DNA of 48,881 bases from a bacterium. GTDB lineage: Bacteria > Pseudomonadota > Alphaproteobacteria > Rickettsiales > RI-342. The notes below the pieces were generated by a model. It made no database searches, was not told the DNA's origin, and saw nothing but the letters and a program-made list of their open reading frames with translations. Position numbers and translations under genes: made by a program. Within the stretch, counting starts at the first letter, position 1; each line of letters opens with the position of its first letter. Positions 16,562 through 25,177 of this stretch are shown here, piece by piece. The stretch is taken from positions 1 to 48,881 of the forward strand of contig WGMV01000032.1 in NCBI GenBank assembly GCA_016124905.1, written 5' to 3'.

Positions 16562-16834
16562 TTAACGACGCAACAGCGCGCCGATGACCACACCCACGCC
16601 GAGGGCGATCAGGCTGGACTGAATCGGCTTTTCCTTGATCTGGGCCGTTACCACATCCTTGGCATGTTCCAGCTCAGTACTTGCATCGTCAAGCAGCAGG
16701 CGTGCTTTGCAGCCTGCGGCATTGGCCACTTCATACATGTCTTCTTTCATATGGGCGGCTGCCTCGCTCAGATTTACCGTATTGCCCGTTGCTTTAGCGC
16801 TCAGGGCTTCTTTTTTATTGCGGGTCATATACAT
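16562..16834 (-). CDS. DUF883 family protein (YqjD/ElaB-like)
   Basis: This 90-residue protein has an amphipathic helical body and a C-terminal hydrophobic segment, SSLIALGVGVVIGALLRR, preceded by KEKP. That is the signature end of the YqjD/ElaB family. Family members are C-tail-anchored inner-membrane proteins that associate with ribosomes in stationary phase. AGGAGA lies seven bases upstream of the ATG at 16834. It heads a three-gene operon with YqjE-like and LpxR. Confidence 0.85.
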   Translation of the reverse strand: MYMTRNKKEALSAKATGNTVNLSEAAAHMKEDMYEVANAAGCKARLLLDDASTELEHAKDVVTAQIKEKPIQSSLIALGVGVVIGALLRR

Positions 16835-17067
16835 GGTCTTTCTCCTAAGGGTGAGGCGTCTGCCAAACAGACGCGAACGGTATGATGGTAATCCCGCCCA
16901 TCTCAAAAAGCCATGAAAGACAGCGCATAAAGCATAAAAATGACGTTTTTTCCGCCATTTATGGCTTGTTTATATGTTTTTTATGAAAAGATACGGCCTT
17001 TTGACGCATGGGAGATTAAAAACAGTACAATTAATTCAGATAAAAGCAATGACGCGGGAGAATTGCA

Positions 17068-17556
17068 ATGCGTACCATCATTACCTCAACCATTATCACT
17101 GTTGGCCTGCTGGGCCAGGCATATGCTCTGGATGTGAACGGCACCGTGCAGGATCTTACCCGGAAAGCGCCGTCGGTGAACGCCTCCACAAGCCTTAGCG
17201 CGGCCATCGCTCCGTCCACGACCATGGCCCTGACGCCAGTTAACGTCAATGGCGCCACCTATGTGACCGGTGGCGTAGGCGAAGCCGAGCGTAACCAGCT
17301 TGAAGCCACCAAAGGTGATTACAATCTGCATATTATGAGCGCAGGAAAAGACGGCGCCTTTGTGGCCGATGGGCAGATTGCCATTTCCGATAAAAAAGGC
17401 AATGAGGTCATCAACACCAAAAGCGGCCCGCTTTTCTACGCGCAATTGCCCGATGGCAGCTACACGGTTAATGCCAGCTACGAAGGCCAGACCAAAACCC
17501 AACGTATTACGGTGGGTAAAGGCAAGCCTGCCAATCTCCACCTGTCGTGGAAATAG
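17068..17556 (+). CDS. exported carboxypeptidase-regulatory-like protein
   Basis: This 162-residue protein has a signal peptide (cleavage after AYA, about 20). The C-terminal ~85 residues have the beta-sandwich pattern of carboxypeptidase-regulatory-like domains: ISDKKGNEVINTKSGPLFYAQLPDGSYTV, here described as GNxV...GxFxxxLPDGxYTV, followed by EGQTKTQRITVGKG. It is probably periplasmic. GGGAGAA precedes the ATG at good spacing. The gene is monocistronic, with its own terminator. Specific function unknown. Confidence 0.8.
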   Translation: MRTIITSTIITVGLLGQAYALDVNGTVQDLTRKAPSVNASTSLSAAIAPSTTMALTPVNVNGATYVTGGVGEAERNQLEATKGDYNLHIMSAGKDGAFVADGQIAISDKKGNEVINTKSGPLFYAQLPDGSYTVNASYEGQTKTQRITVGKGKPANLHLSWK

Positions 17557-17584
17557 TTTCCCCGCTCCTCGCCAGAGCACCTTG

Positions 17585-17615
17585 ACCCGGCCAACCCCTT
17601 GGCCGGGTCTTTTTT
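17585..17615 (+). terminator. rho-independent terminator
   Basis: ACCCGGCC (17585-17592) pairs with GGCCGGGT (17601-17608), followed by a T run. It ends the 17068-17556 gene. Confidence 0.92.
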
Positions 17616-17730
17616 ATACACAAAAAAGGATTTGCGTGCTTTTTATACCAACCATCGCTGCCCGTATCGCCCGTTGATATTAAAAAGATTAAATTGCTGA
17701 CATATAGCCATAATATTACAGGAGTCCGCT

Positions 17731-18372
17731 ATGAAAACGTCCCTTCGCCTTTTATCCGCCACGGCCGTTGCTGCCTTGGCGGTTGCAGCCGCACCGGCGC
17801 ATGCCGCCAACCAGATGGTAGAAAAATCTCTTTCCTCCCGTCCGGAGCTTTCGGCATTCTATATGGCGCTGAAAAGAACCGGCGTATTGAACGAGCTGAA
17901 CAGTAACACTCCCTATACCATCTTCGCACCAACGAACCAGGCTATGGAGGATCTGAACGTAGATAAATATGCCTGCTTCAACGCTGGCAAATGTGGTGCC
18001 GAAATCGCCGACATCCTGCGCAATCACATTGTTCCGCAAGAGATTAATTTTAACAGCCATTCCGTCGGCGCGGTCTTCAGCATCGACAAAACCCACCTCA
18101 ACATTGCCGAGCCAAGCAAAGGCCGTTACCGGGTGGAGGGTCACAAGATCGTGAAAACCTATCAGCAGTTCCCGGGCATGCTTTATGAGATCAATGGCGT
18201 GATTGCCAGCCCGCAGGAACAGGTAAACCTGGTGCGCCTGGAATACATCCCCGTGGCCGAAGTACAAACCGAAGTGGTAAAACAAACCACCACCAAGGAA
18301 CATTACTACACGCCCGATGGGTTCCCCGCAGGCACCACCACCAAGGTGACGACAACGACCCAGGTCCAATAA
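17731..18372 (+). CDS. exported fasciclin-domain protein
   Basis: This 213-residue protein has a signal peptide (AHA, about 25) and one fasciclin (FAS1) domain from about 35 to 165. The domain shows FYMALKRTGVLNELN, the conserved YTIFAPTNQAMEDL, and the final LYEINGVI strand with the family's NG. A Thr/Lys/Val-rich tail follows. FAS1 proteins act in adhesion or matrix binding at the cell surface. AGGAG lies seven bases before the ATG. It has its own terminator. The tail may be a linker or an attachment segment. Confidence 0.88.
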   Translation: MKTSLRLLSATAVAALAVAAAPAHAANQMVEKSLSSRPELSAFYMALKRTGVLNELNSNTPYTIFAPTNQAMEDLNVDKYACFNAGKCGAEIADILRNHIVPQEINFNSHSVGAVFSIDKTHLNIAEPSKGRYRVEGHKIVKTYQQFPGMLYEINGVIASPQEQVNLVRLEYIPVAEVQTEVVKQTTTKEHYYTPDGFPAGTTTKVTTTTQVQ

Positions 18373-18391
18373 TAACCTAAGCCATATGCTG

Positions 18392-18420
18392 CCGCCCGCA
18401 CCTGTTGCGGGCGGTTTTTT
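18392..18420 (+). terminator. rho-independent terminator
   Basis: CCGCCCGCA (18392-18400) pairs with TGCGGGCGG (18406-18414), followed by six T. It ends the fasciclin gene. Confidence 0.92.
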
Positions 18421-18437
18421 ATTGTCTGAAAACCCAT

Positions 18438-18471
18438 AAAAAAATCCCGATGCCTGTGAAGGCATCGGGAT
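18438..18471 (-). terminator. rho-independent terminator, minus strand
   Basis: ATCCCGATGCC (18444-18454) pairs with GGCATCGGGAT (18461-18471). Seven A on the plus strand become the U run on the minus strand. It ends the CsbD-like gene, convergent to the fasciclin gene. Confidence 0.92.
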
Positions 18472-18494
18472 AGGGGTGGGAGGCAATGGGTAGG

Positions 18495-18716
18495 TTAGGC
18501 TGCTTTATTGTATTTATAATCGCAGGATTTTTCGAATTCGCTGACGCGTTTCTCAGCTTCTTCGCGGGCAATGCCGTATTTTTCCTGCAGCTTGCCATAA
18601 AACTGTTCGGCACGGCCGTTATACAGCGCGATATCATCGTCGGTCAGCTTGCCCCAGCTTTCCTTGATTTTGCCTTTGAACTGGTTCCAGTTACCTTGCA
18701 CTTGTTCCTTATTCAT
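18495..18716 (-). CDS. CsbD family stress protein
   Basis: This 73-residue hydrophilic protein begins MNKEQVQGNWNQFKGKIKE, the standard opening of CsbD/YjbJ proteins, and continues with WGKLTDDDIALYNGRAEQ. CsbD-like proteins are abundant, helical and induced by general stress or stationary phase; their mechanism is unknown. I chose the ATG at 18716 because AGGAG lies seven bases upstream; the ATG at 18722 is too close to that site. The C-terminal YKYNKAA is ordinary. Confidence 0.93.
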   Translation of the reverse strand: MNKEQVQGNWNQFKGKIKESWGKLTDDDIALYNGRAEQFYGKLQEKYGIAREEAEKRVSEFEKSCDYKYNKAA

Positions 18717-18850
18717 CTTCATTCTCCTATTTTCGTTGCTCAGCCAAAACGGCTGTTACGCCCCTATTGATGACACAAACCTTTTCAACATGCGATTAGG
18801 GCTGAACGCTTAGTCATAAGAATCGCGTAAGCCGACATGCGTGCTGTGTC

Positions 18851-19114
18851 TCAGCGCCCCTCAACATCACCGGTGCCGCCCACGCGGTCGGCCGGTGCGG
18901 TGGCGCCGCTGTTGGTTGCAGGCGGGTTCAAGGCACGTCCGCTCGGGCTGGCAGCACTATATTCGGGCATGGCGGCTTCATGGTCGCGGTAGCTGGCATA
19001 GCCTGCATAGGCAAGCACGGCAAGCACCACCACGGCCAGGAACCCCCACAGCATATTGCGGCTGCTTCGCTCGTTTTCGGTTTGTCCGGTTTGGTTCTGA
19101 TGTGTCGTGGCCAT
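18851..19114 (-). CDS. one-helix membrane protein, unknown
   Basis: This 87-residue protein has a polar N-terminus, one membrane helix (MLWGFLAVVVLAVLAYAGYA, about 22-41), and a flexible Ala/Pro/Ser-rich tail. The layout matches the 29653-29901 protein: short polar head, NMLWGF or GMWALF, one helix ending in GY, polar tail. They may be distant paralogues. The ATG at 19114 has AGGAG seven bases upstream. No function can be assigned. Confidence 0.72.
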   Translation of the reverse strand: MATTHQNQTGQTENERSSRNMLWGFLAVVVLAVLAYAGYASYRDHEAAMPEYSAASPSGRALNPPATNSGATAPADRVGGTGDVEGR

Positions 19115-19268
19115 CGTCATTCTCCTTTCCAGTAGTGGTTCATGAAGGCGGGGATAATTGACGGAAAGATTACAGCGATCCGTAAACAGGCATACCGCCT
19201 CATCCAAAGCCATAAGGCACCCATCCTTAAATGGCCGCACGTCATAGGGGGAGGGGTATAAATTTCAT

Positions 19269-19300
19269 ACAAAAATGCCGGCCCCGCAGGGGGCCGGCAT
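19269..19300 (-). terminator. rho-independent terminator, minus strand
   Basis: ATGCCGGCCCC (19275-19285) pairs with GGGGCCGGCAT (19290-19300). An A run on the plus strand supplies the U tract on the minus strand. It ends the DUF4142 gene. Confidence 0.92.
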
Positions 19301-19333
19301 CCATGTCGCAACAAAATTCTAGGAAGAAAATGC

Positions 19334-19849
19334 TTAGTGAGCCTTATCCAGCTGCTCGACATTCTCTTTATGCTGCTCAAGCGCTGGAAGTGTTTTGGAA
19401 GCGAAGTTTTTCAACGCGGCATCCTTGCCGTCATCGGCGTAATCCTTGAAAAGCGCAACCGCTTCCTTGTGCGCTTTCTGCTGAACATCCACATATTCAT
19501 CGTCAAACTTGCTGGCTGGCTTTTCTTTCAGCTCGTCATACATTTTCTGATGTTTCTTATCGAGCGTCACCTCGGTGGAAGCCGTCTTTACGGTGGATTC
19601 CGGCAATACGGCCTTCAGGTTGTTGTTGGCCTCGGTATGATCGTCGATCATTTTCTGAGCGAAGGTTTTCACATCCTGGCTCTGGGATTTCTCCAGCGCA
19701 AGTTTGCTGGTGGCGATTTCAAACTGGTTGCCCATGGCTGCTTTCTGCACAAATTCCGAGGCATCTTTGGCGTCATTGGCAAATGCCCCGGTGGCGCCTG
19801 CAAGGTAAAGGCCCGTGGTCAGGCTCAGTACGGTTAGGAATCGTTTCAT
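19334..19849 (-). CDS. exported DUF4142 protein
   Basis: This 171-residue protein has a signal peptide (cleavage near AFA, about 25) and a helical DUF4142 domain. Family marks are FVQKAAMGNQFEIATSKLAL, the central KTFAQKMIDDHTEANNNLK and the C-terminal KTLPALEQHKENVEQL. DUF4142 is ferritin-like in fold prediction and common in stress clusters; function is not established. The ATG at 19849 has GGAGA six bases upstream. A CATAAAAAA motif at 19899 lies about 50 bases upstream. Confidence 0.9.
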   Translation of the reverse strand: MKRFLTVLSLTTGLYLAGATGAFANDAKDASEFVQKAAMGNQFEIATSKLALEKSQSQDVKTFAQKMIDDHTEANNNLKAVLPESTVKTASTEVTLDKKHQKMYDELKEKPASKFDDEYVDVQQKAHKEAVALFKDYADDGKDAALKNFASKTLPALEQHKENVEQLDKAH

Positions 19850-19918
19850 GATATTCTCCATTCATCTAAGGGGAAGAAGACCTGCCTATTCCGTTGGCCA
19901 TAAAAAATCAGTCCGTGA

Positions 19919-22918
19919 TTAGGCTGCTTTGCTTTCCCCGGTGTAATGAAGCAGCTTGCGTTTGAACTCATCCGGGTTGAACGGCTTGGGCAGATAATCA
20001 TCCATCCCAACCGAGAGGCATCGCTCCCTGTCTCCCGTCAGCGCATGGGCCGTCATGCCGATAATGGGCAGGCGCTGCCTGCCGTGCTGCCGTTCATATT
20101 CGCGGATGATGCGGGTGGCTTCCAGCCCGTTCATGCCGTGCATCTGCACATCCATCAGCGCAAGGGCGTAATGGCCGTGCTTGATTTTCTCGATGGCCTC
20201 CATGCCGTTGCTGGCCACATCCGTGTCAAAGCCGAAATGTTCCAGAAACGTGGTCGCCACCATCACGTTGGGCGCATAATCCTCCACCAGCAGAACCGTG
20301 GCGCGGTGCATGGGCGAAACGGGGCTTTCGACAGCCTCTCCCCGTTGCGAAGGCGCGTCATGCGGCTGCTCTTCCCGCTCAAGCGGCAGCACAATGATGA
20401 AGCTGGAACCCTCGCCGGGCGTGCTTTGCACTTCGATGGTGCCGCCCATCAGTTCCGTCAGCGTTTTGGTAATGGCCAGGCCAAGGCCCGTGCCGCCATA
20501 TTTGCGGTTGATGGAGGAATCCGCCTGGGTGAATTTATGAAAGATATTCGCCAGGTTCTTTTTATCGATGCCGATGCCCGTATCCTTCACCGTGATGCGA
20601 ATCTGCTCGATGGATGGATGATGCGTGGGGATGCAGGCCAGCTGAATGTCAATGCCGCCCTGCTCGGTGAATTTCACGGCATTGCTGCACAGGTTGAGGA
20701 TAATCTGCCTGATTCTCGCCGGGTCGCCGCGAAACATCAGGCGCTGGGCATTATCGGCATTGCTGGTCAGCGTCAGCCCTTTTTCCTTCACCCGCACCGC
20801 CACCATGCTGATCACTTCCTGAATAAGCTGCGTCAGGCTGAAGCTTGTTTTTTCAAGCTCTACGCTGCGCGCTTCAATCTTGGCGATATCCAGCAGGTCA
20901 TTGATCAGCGCCAGCAGCGAATCGGCGCTGAGTTGCAATGTTTTGATGAATTCCGCCTGCTTGGCGGTGAGGGGTGAGCTTTGTGCCAGAATATTCGCAA
21001 GCCCCACCACCGCGTTCATTGGCGTGCGGATTTCATGGCTCATGTTGGCCAGAAATTCCGATTTGGCGATATTGGCCTCCTGCGCCATATTGCGGGATTC
21101 GATAAGCTCCTGCGTATCCGTGCAGGTGCCATACCATTTCAGGATGCGCCCTTTTTCATCCCGCACCGCCACCCCGCGCGTGCGGAACCAGCGATACTGG
21201 CCGTCCTTGGCGCGAATGCGGTAGTCCAGGTCGTATGGCGCGCGATCGGCCACAGCCTCGTTCCACGCATGGGCGGCCCGTATCCGGTCCTCGGGATGCA
21301 GGATATTCAGCCATCCTTCGCCCAAAAGGTCTTTCACCTCAACGCCGGAATAGGTGTGCCACTGGTTGCTCATATAGTCGCACCAGCCGGTATTGTCGCA
21401 CATCCATACAAGCTGCGGCATGGCGTCCGCCAGTGCGCGCCACCGGTGCTCGCTTTCCTGCATTTTAGTGTAAAGCTGGGCGTTATCAATGCTTACCGCG
21501 GCATAGGAGGCGGCGCTCTCCACCAGATGCGCGGCGCGTTCGGTGAATATGCCCGCCTTGGAATGGCCGAAAAATAGTCCGCCCAGCACCGCCCCATTGC
21601 GGGAGATAACCGGCACGGCCAGATAGCTTGTCACCGGAAGGTGCCCCTTCGGCATGCCATGATAAGGCGCGCTCTTGCCATAGCGCGGGTCCTGCCGCAC
21701 ATCATCCAGCCTCACCGTTCCCTTGCCGCCGAATGTATGGCTGAACAGGCTGGTGTTGCGGGGCATCGGAAAACGGGAGAATGCCTCTCTCGGCACTCCC
21801 GAGATCGTATAGAGCATGTAGGATTCGCCCTCATCATCCACCACATTATAGAAGAATGCGCCGAATTCAGCGCCGGTCAGCTCTGTCAGCACATCGGTGG
21901 TGTTTTGAACAACCTGGTTAAGGTCAAGGCTGGAACTGAGCTGTTTGCTGAGATCGTTCAACAGCTCAAGCGTTTTGGTTTCCTCCCGCAGCGATGCCTC
22001 GATGGCTTTTTGGCGCTCGGCGCTGATAACGCGTTCCAGAATCACGCTGGCGGTACCGGCCAGATAATCGATGATTTCCATATCGTCCTGGTTCGGCATG
22101 CGCGATTCGGCATAGTAAATGGCAAAAGTCCCCAGCACATCGCCATCGCTGGAGATGATGGGCCGCGACCAGCAGGCATGCAGCCCGTTGCCAAGCGCCA
22201 CCTCCTTGCAGTCCTTCCAGAGCGGGTGCGTGGCGATATCCTCCACGATCACCGTTTCCTTCTGAAAAACCGCCGCCCCGCAGGATCCCAGCTCCGGCTC
22301 GATGCGCAAATGATCGACGGCGTCATTATAGGCTTTTGGCAGGCTGGATGCGGCGATTTGCCGGAAATAGGCGCCGTCCTCGCGCTGCTCGACCAGAAGG
22401 ATGGAGGCCATTGCCTGGCTTATATGCTTTTCCACGCCGCCCGTCAGCACGCCAAGCGTTTCCGATAGTGGCGCATTGTTCATGGCCATTTCCAGCGCTA
22501 TCTTCTGACTTTCCGCGATAATGGCGAGCCGTCGCTCACGCGTCACGTCCCGCGCGATTTTAGATGCCCCGATCACCTGGCCCGCGTCATCCCGAATGGG
22601 GGATACGGTAAGCGAGACCATCACTTCGCGCCCATCTTTCGTCATGCGAACGGTCTCAAAATGTTCCAGCCGTTCGCCTTTTCTCAGCTTTTCGATGATG
22701 CGCTCTTCTTCCTGTATTCTCTGGGCTGGAATAAGCATGGTGATAGAGCGGCCGATTGCCTCTTCCGCCGTATAGCCGAACACACGCTCAGCGCCCTTAT
22801 TCCAGGAGGTAATGATGCCGTTCAGGTTTTTGCTGATGATCGCATCGTCGGAAGACTCCACGATGGCGGCCAGATAGGCGTTCGCTTTATCAAAAGGCAG
22901 CGGCAGGTTGGATGACAT
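19919..22918 (-). CDS. hybrid histidine kinase, PAS-GAF-GAF-PAS-HK-REC
   Basis: This 999-residue soluble sensor kinase has PAS (10-130, ITSWNKGAERVFGY), GAF (about 150-300), a second GAF (about 320-485), and PAS with PAC (490-605). The kinase core has phospho-acceptor His628 ([10 protein letters not shown]), G1 DTGIGI and GGTGLGLAIT. A receiver follows from about 873 (VEDYAPNVM, LMDVQMHGMNG). No membrane helix is seen, so it should sense cytosolic signals. It is the last gene in the 29471-19919 run, 61 bases after the REC-HK-REC gene. Its kinase and receiver are paralogous to those of the 10747-12333 protein. Confidence 0.93.
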   Translation of the reverse strand: MSSNLPLPFDKANAYLAAIVESSDDAIISKNLNGIITSWNKGAERVFGYTAEEAIGRSITMLIPAQRIQEEERIIEKLRKGERLEHFETVRMTKDGREVMVSLTVSPIRDDAGQVIGASKIARDVTRERRLAIIAESQKIALEMAMNNAPLSETLGVLTGGVEKHISQAMASILLVEQREDGAYFRQIAASSLPKAYNDAVDHLRIEPELGSCGAAVFQKETVIVEDIATHPLWKDCKEVALGNGLHACWSRPIISSDGDVLGTFAIYYAESRMPNQDDMEIIDYLAGTASVILERVISAERQKAIEASLREETKTLELLNDLSKQLSSSLDLNQVVQNTTDVLTELTGAEFGAFFYNVVDDEGESYMLYTISGVPREAFSRFPMPRNTSLFSHTFGGKGTVRLDDVRQDPRYGKSAPYHGMPKGHLPVTSYLAVPVISRNGAVLGGLFFGHSKAGIFTERAAHLVESAASYAAVSIDNAQLYTKMQESEHRWRALADAMPQLVWMCDNTGWCDYMSNQWHTYSGVEVKDLLGEGWLNILHPEDRIRAAHAWNEAVADRAPYDLDYRIRAKDGQYRWFRTRGVAVRDEKGRILKWYGTCTDTQELIESRNMAQEANIAKSEFLANMSHEIRTPMNAVVGLANILAQSSPLTAKQAEFIKTLQLSADSLLALINDLLDIAKIEARSVELEKTSFSLTQLIQEVISMVAVRVKEKGLTLTSNADNAQRLMFRGDPARIRQIILNLCSNAVKFTEQGGIDIQLACIPTHHPSIEQIRITVKDTGIGIDKKNLANIFHKFTQADSSINRKYGGTGLGLAITKTLTELMGGTIEVQSTPGEGSSFIIVLPLEREEQPHDAPSQRGEAVESPVSPMHRATVLLVEDYAPNVMVATTFLEHFGFDTDVASNGMEAIEKIKHGHYALALMDVQMHGMNGLEATRIIREYERQHGRQRLPIIGMTAHALTGDRERCLSVGMDDYLPKPFNPDEFKRKLLHYTGESKAA

Positions 22919-22979
22919 AGGGTTCTCGTATCAACGGCTCTTATAATAAGGATTTATCGTTACATACATAGGGTTTTCC

Positions 22980-24563
22980 TCAGGCGGCACTGCTGGGCTC
23001 GCTGGTTTTCGTCGGCTCAATGCTGGCCAGCAGCTTGGACAGTTCCTTGAAGTCAACCGGTTTGACGAAATGGTGATGAAACCCGGCTTCCCGGGCTTCG
23101 GTCTTGTCGCGCTCCTGCCCCCAGCCCGTCTGGGCGATCATCACCGTATGCTGCAGCCGTGGGTTTTTGCGAAGTTCGCGGCACACCTCATACCCATTCA
23201 TGCCCGGAAGGCCGATATCCAGCAGAATAACATCGGGCAGAAGCGTCGTCGCTACCTCCAGCGCTTCCTTGCCGTTATGCACCAGTTGAAACCGATGCCC
23301 CACCATTTCCAGCATCCAGCCCGTAGTTTTGGCGGAAGCCACATTGTCATCCACCACCAGCACGGAGAGCGAATGCCCCGCCATCGTTGAGCCGTCGGCA
23401 TCCTTGCTATCCGGCTGCTCCTGTGGCGCTACCGAAGGCAGAGACAGGGTAAAGCAGCTTCCTTTATTCAGGCCGCTGCTTGTCACCGCAATGGTGCCGC
23501 CATGCATTTCCACCAGCCGTTTGACCAGTGCCAGCCCGATGCCGAGCCCTCCCTGCGATCGCTCCAGATGACGGTCGATCTGGGTGAAGAGATCAAACAC
23601 GCGCGGCAGCATCTCGGCGGGAATGCCTAGCCCGTTATCGGCGACTTCCAGAACAGCCGATGCCCCATCCTTGCGTGCCCTCAGGGTAAGGGTGCCGCCA
23701 TCGGGTGTGTATTTCGCCGCGTTATTGAGCAGGTTGCTGACGATCTGCGCCAGCCGTGTCATGTCCGCGTCCACCCATAGCGGTTCCTCCTGCATCTCAA
23801 GTACCAGTGTGTGCTTGCTTGCCTCGATCAAAGGCTTGCTTGCCTCAATCGCCGCCTGCACGGCCGACTGCAGTGTTATGCGCTCCTTACGCAGGTCGAT
23901 TTTTCCCTGACTGATGCGCGACACATCGAGCAAATCATCGATCAGCCGCACCAGGTGCGTCAACTGCCGTTCCATCATGTCGCGGATTTTCTCCGCCACG
24001 TCGCCGGTGGGTGACATGCTGAGTATCTGCAATCCATTGCGGATGGGCGCCAGCGGGTTGCGCAGCTCATGCGCCAGCGTGGCGAGGAATTCATCCTTGC
24101 GGCGGTCGGCCTCTTTCAGGGCATCGGCATAGGCTTTCAACTGATCGCGGTGGTTGGCCAGCAGCTGCTGCTGGCGATACAGCTCAAAAAACACCTGGGA
24201 TTTGCTCTTCAGCACATCCGGCTCAATCGGCTTATGGATGAAATCCACCGCACCCGCTTCATAACCGCGAAAGCGCCTTTGCCGGTCCGCGCTTCCGGCG
24301 GTCAGAAAAATAATGGGGATGCGCCGCGTGCGTTCCGTTCCACGCATCAGCTCCGCCAGTTCAAACCCGTCCATGCCGGGCATCTGCACATCCATCAGCG
24401 CCAGCGCCACCTCATGCTTCAACAGCAGCTCCAGCGCCTCCGGGCCGGATTGCGCCTTAAGCAGCACCAGCCCGTCGCGCTTCAGCAGCGCTTCCAGCGA
24501 CAGGAGGTTCTCCTCCAGGTCGTCCACCAGCAGAAAATAAACAGGTTCTGTGGAAGTGTTCAT
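22980..24563 (-). CDS. response regulator-histidine kinase, REC-HK-REC
   Basis: This 527-residue protein has an N-terminal receiver (Asp58, LMDVQMPGMDG). A coiled segment precedes the phospho-acceptor His165 (LAHELRNPLAPI). A HATPase domain has DNGLGIP and GLGIGLALV, and a C-terminal receiver from about 400 has VVDDN and LLDIGLPGMNG. The HELRNPLAPI type of kinase is often encoded beside CheB/CheR-type genes in proteobacteria. Its start overlaps the CheB stop by four bases (ATGA). It could accept phosphate from the large upstream kinase through its first receiver and relay it. Confidence 0.93.
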   Translation of the reverse strand: MNTSTEPVYFLLVDDLEENLLSLEALLKRDGLVLLKAQSGPEALELLLKHEVALALMDVQMPGMDGFELAELMRGTERTRRIPIIFLTAGSADRQRRFRGYEAGAVDFIHKPIEPDVLKSKSQVFFELYRQQQLLANHRDQLKAYADALKEADRRKDEFLATLAHELRNPLAPIRNGLQILSMSPTGDVAEKIRDMMERQLTHLVRLIDDLLDVSRISQGKIDLRKERITLQSAVQAAIEASKPLIEASKHTLVLEMQEEPLWVDADMTRLAQIVSNLLNNAAKYTPDGGTLTLRARKDGASAVLEVADNGLGIPAEMLPRVFDLFTQIDRHLERSQGGLGIGLALVKRLVEMHGGTIAVTSSGLNKGSCFTLSLPSVAPQEQPDSKDADGSTMAGHSLSVLVVDDNVASAKTTGWMLEMVGHRFQLVHNGKEALEVATTLLPDVILLDIGLPGMNGYEVCRELRKNPRLQHTVMIAQTGWGQERDKTEAREAGFHHHFVKPVDFKELSKLLASIEPTKTSEPSSAA

Positions 24564-25177
24564 AACGCGGCTTTCATGCTTTTTTGATAGGAATGTTTCA
24601 GGGTTGAGAGAATATCCTCCAGACTGAGCGCCAGGGCATGACGGCAGGCTTTCAGCGCGGCTTCCGGCATGGCGCTGGCGAAGGCGAGCTCCGGCTTCTG
24701 CACCAGCACGCGTCCGCCTGCCTCCTCCACCGTGCGTGCGCCGTGCGCGCCGTCCTCGTTGGCTCCCGTCAGCACGATGGCGGTCAGGCCAGGGCCATAG
24801 GCATCCGCCGCCGTCTCAAACAACACATCGATGGATGGCCGCGAAAACAGCACCGGCTCCTCGGTGGAAAGCGAAACCCGTTTATCGGGCTCCACCAGCA
24901 GGTGATAATCGGGCGGGGCGAAATAAACGGTGCCGCTTCGGATGGGCTCCTTATCCTCCGCCTCTTTCACCGAAACCTTGCATTTATCTCTGAACAGCTC
25001 GGCCAGGATGCTTCGTTTATCCGGCGGTATATGCACCACCACCATCACGGGGCAGGGGAAATCCTTCGGCAGCTTTGGCAGCAGCTGCGACAGCACATCC
25101 ACCGCCCCCGCCGATGCGCCGATGACAACGGCCTGGGGCATATCCGTTTTACCATTCTCAAGCAGATGCTTGTTCAT
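24560..25177 (-). CDS. cheB: CheB methylesterase domain protein without receiver
   Basis: This 205-residue protein is only the CheB catalytic domain, which hydrolyses gamma-glutamyl methyl esters (and deamidates glutamines) on receptors. The triad is visible: Ser22 in IGASAG, His49 in VVHIPP and Asp142 in GANEDGAHG. The usual N-terminal receiver is missing, so control by phosphorylation must come from elsewhere, or the enzyme is constitutive. It overlaps cheR by four bases and the following REC-HK-REC gene by four bases. No chemoreceptor, cheA, cheW or cheY is in the window, so this is not a standard chemotaxis cluster. Confidence 0.92.
   Translation of the reverse strand: MNKHLLENGKTDMPQAVVIGASAGAVDVLSQLLPKLPKDFPCPVMVVVHIPPDKRSILAELFRDKCKVSVKEAEDKEPIRSGTVYFAPPDYHLLVEPDKRVSLSTEEPVLFSRPSIDVLFETAADAYGPGLTAIVLTGANEDGAHGARTVEEAGGRVLVQKPELAFASAMPEAALKACRHALALSLEDILSTLKHSYQKSMKAAL

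Noticed and set aside
19946-20977. 343-residue open frame on the plus strand
   Set aside because: Antisense to the PAS/GAF hybrid kinase; shadow frame.
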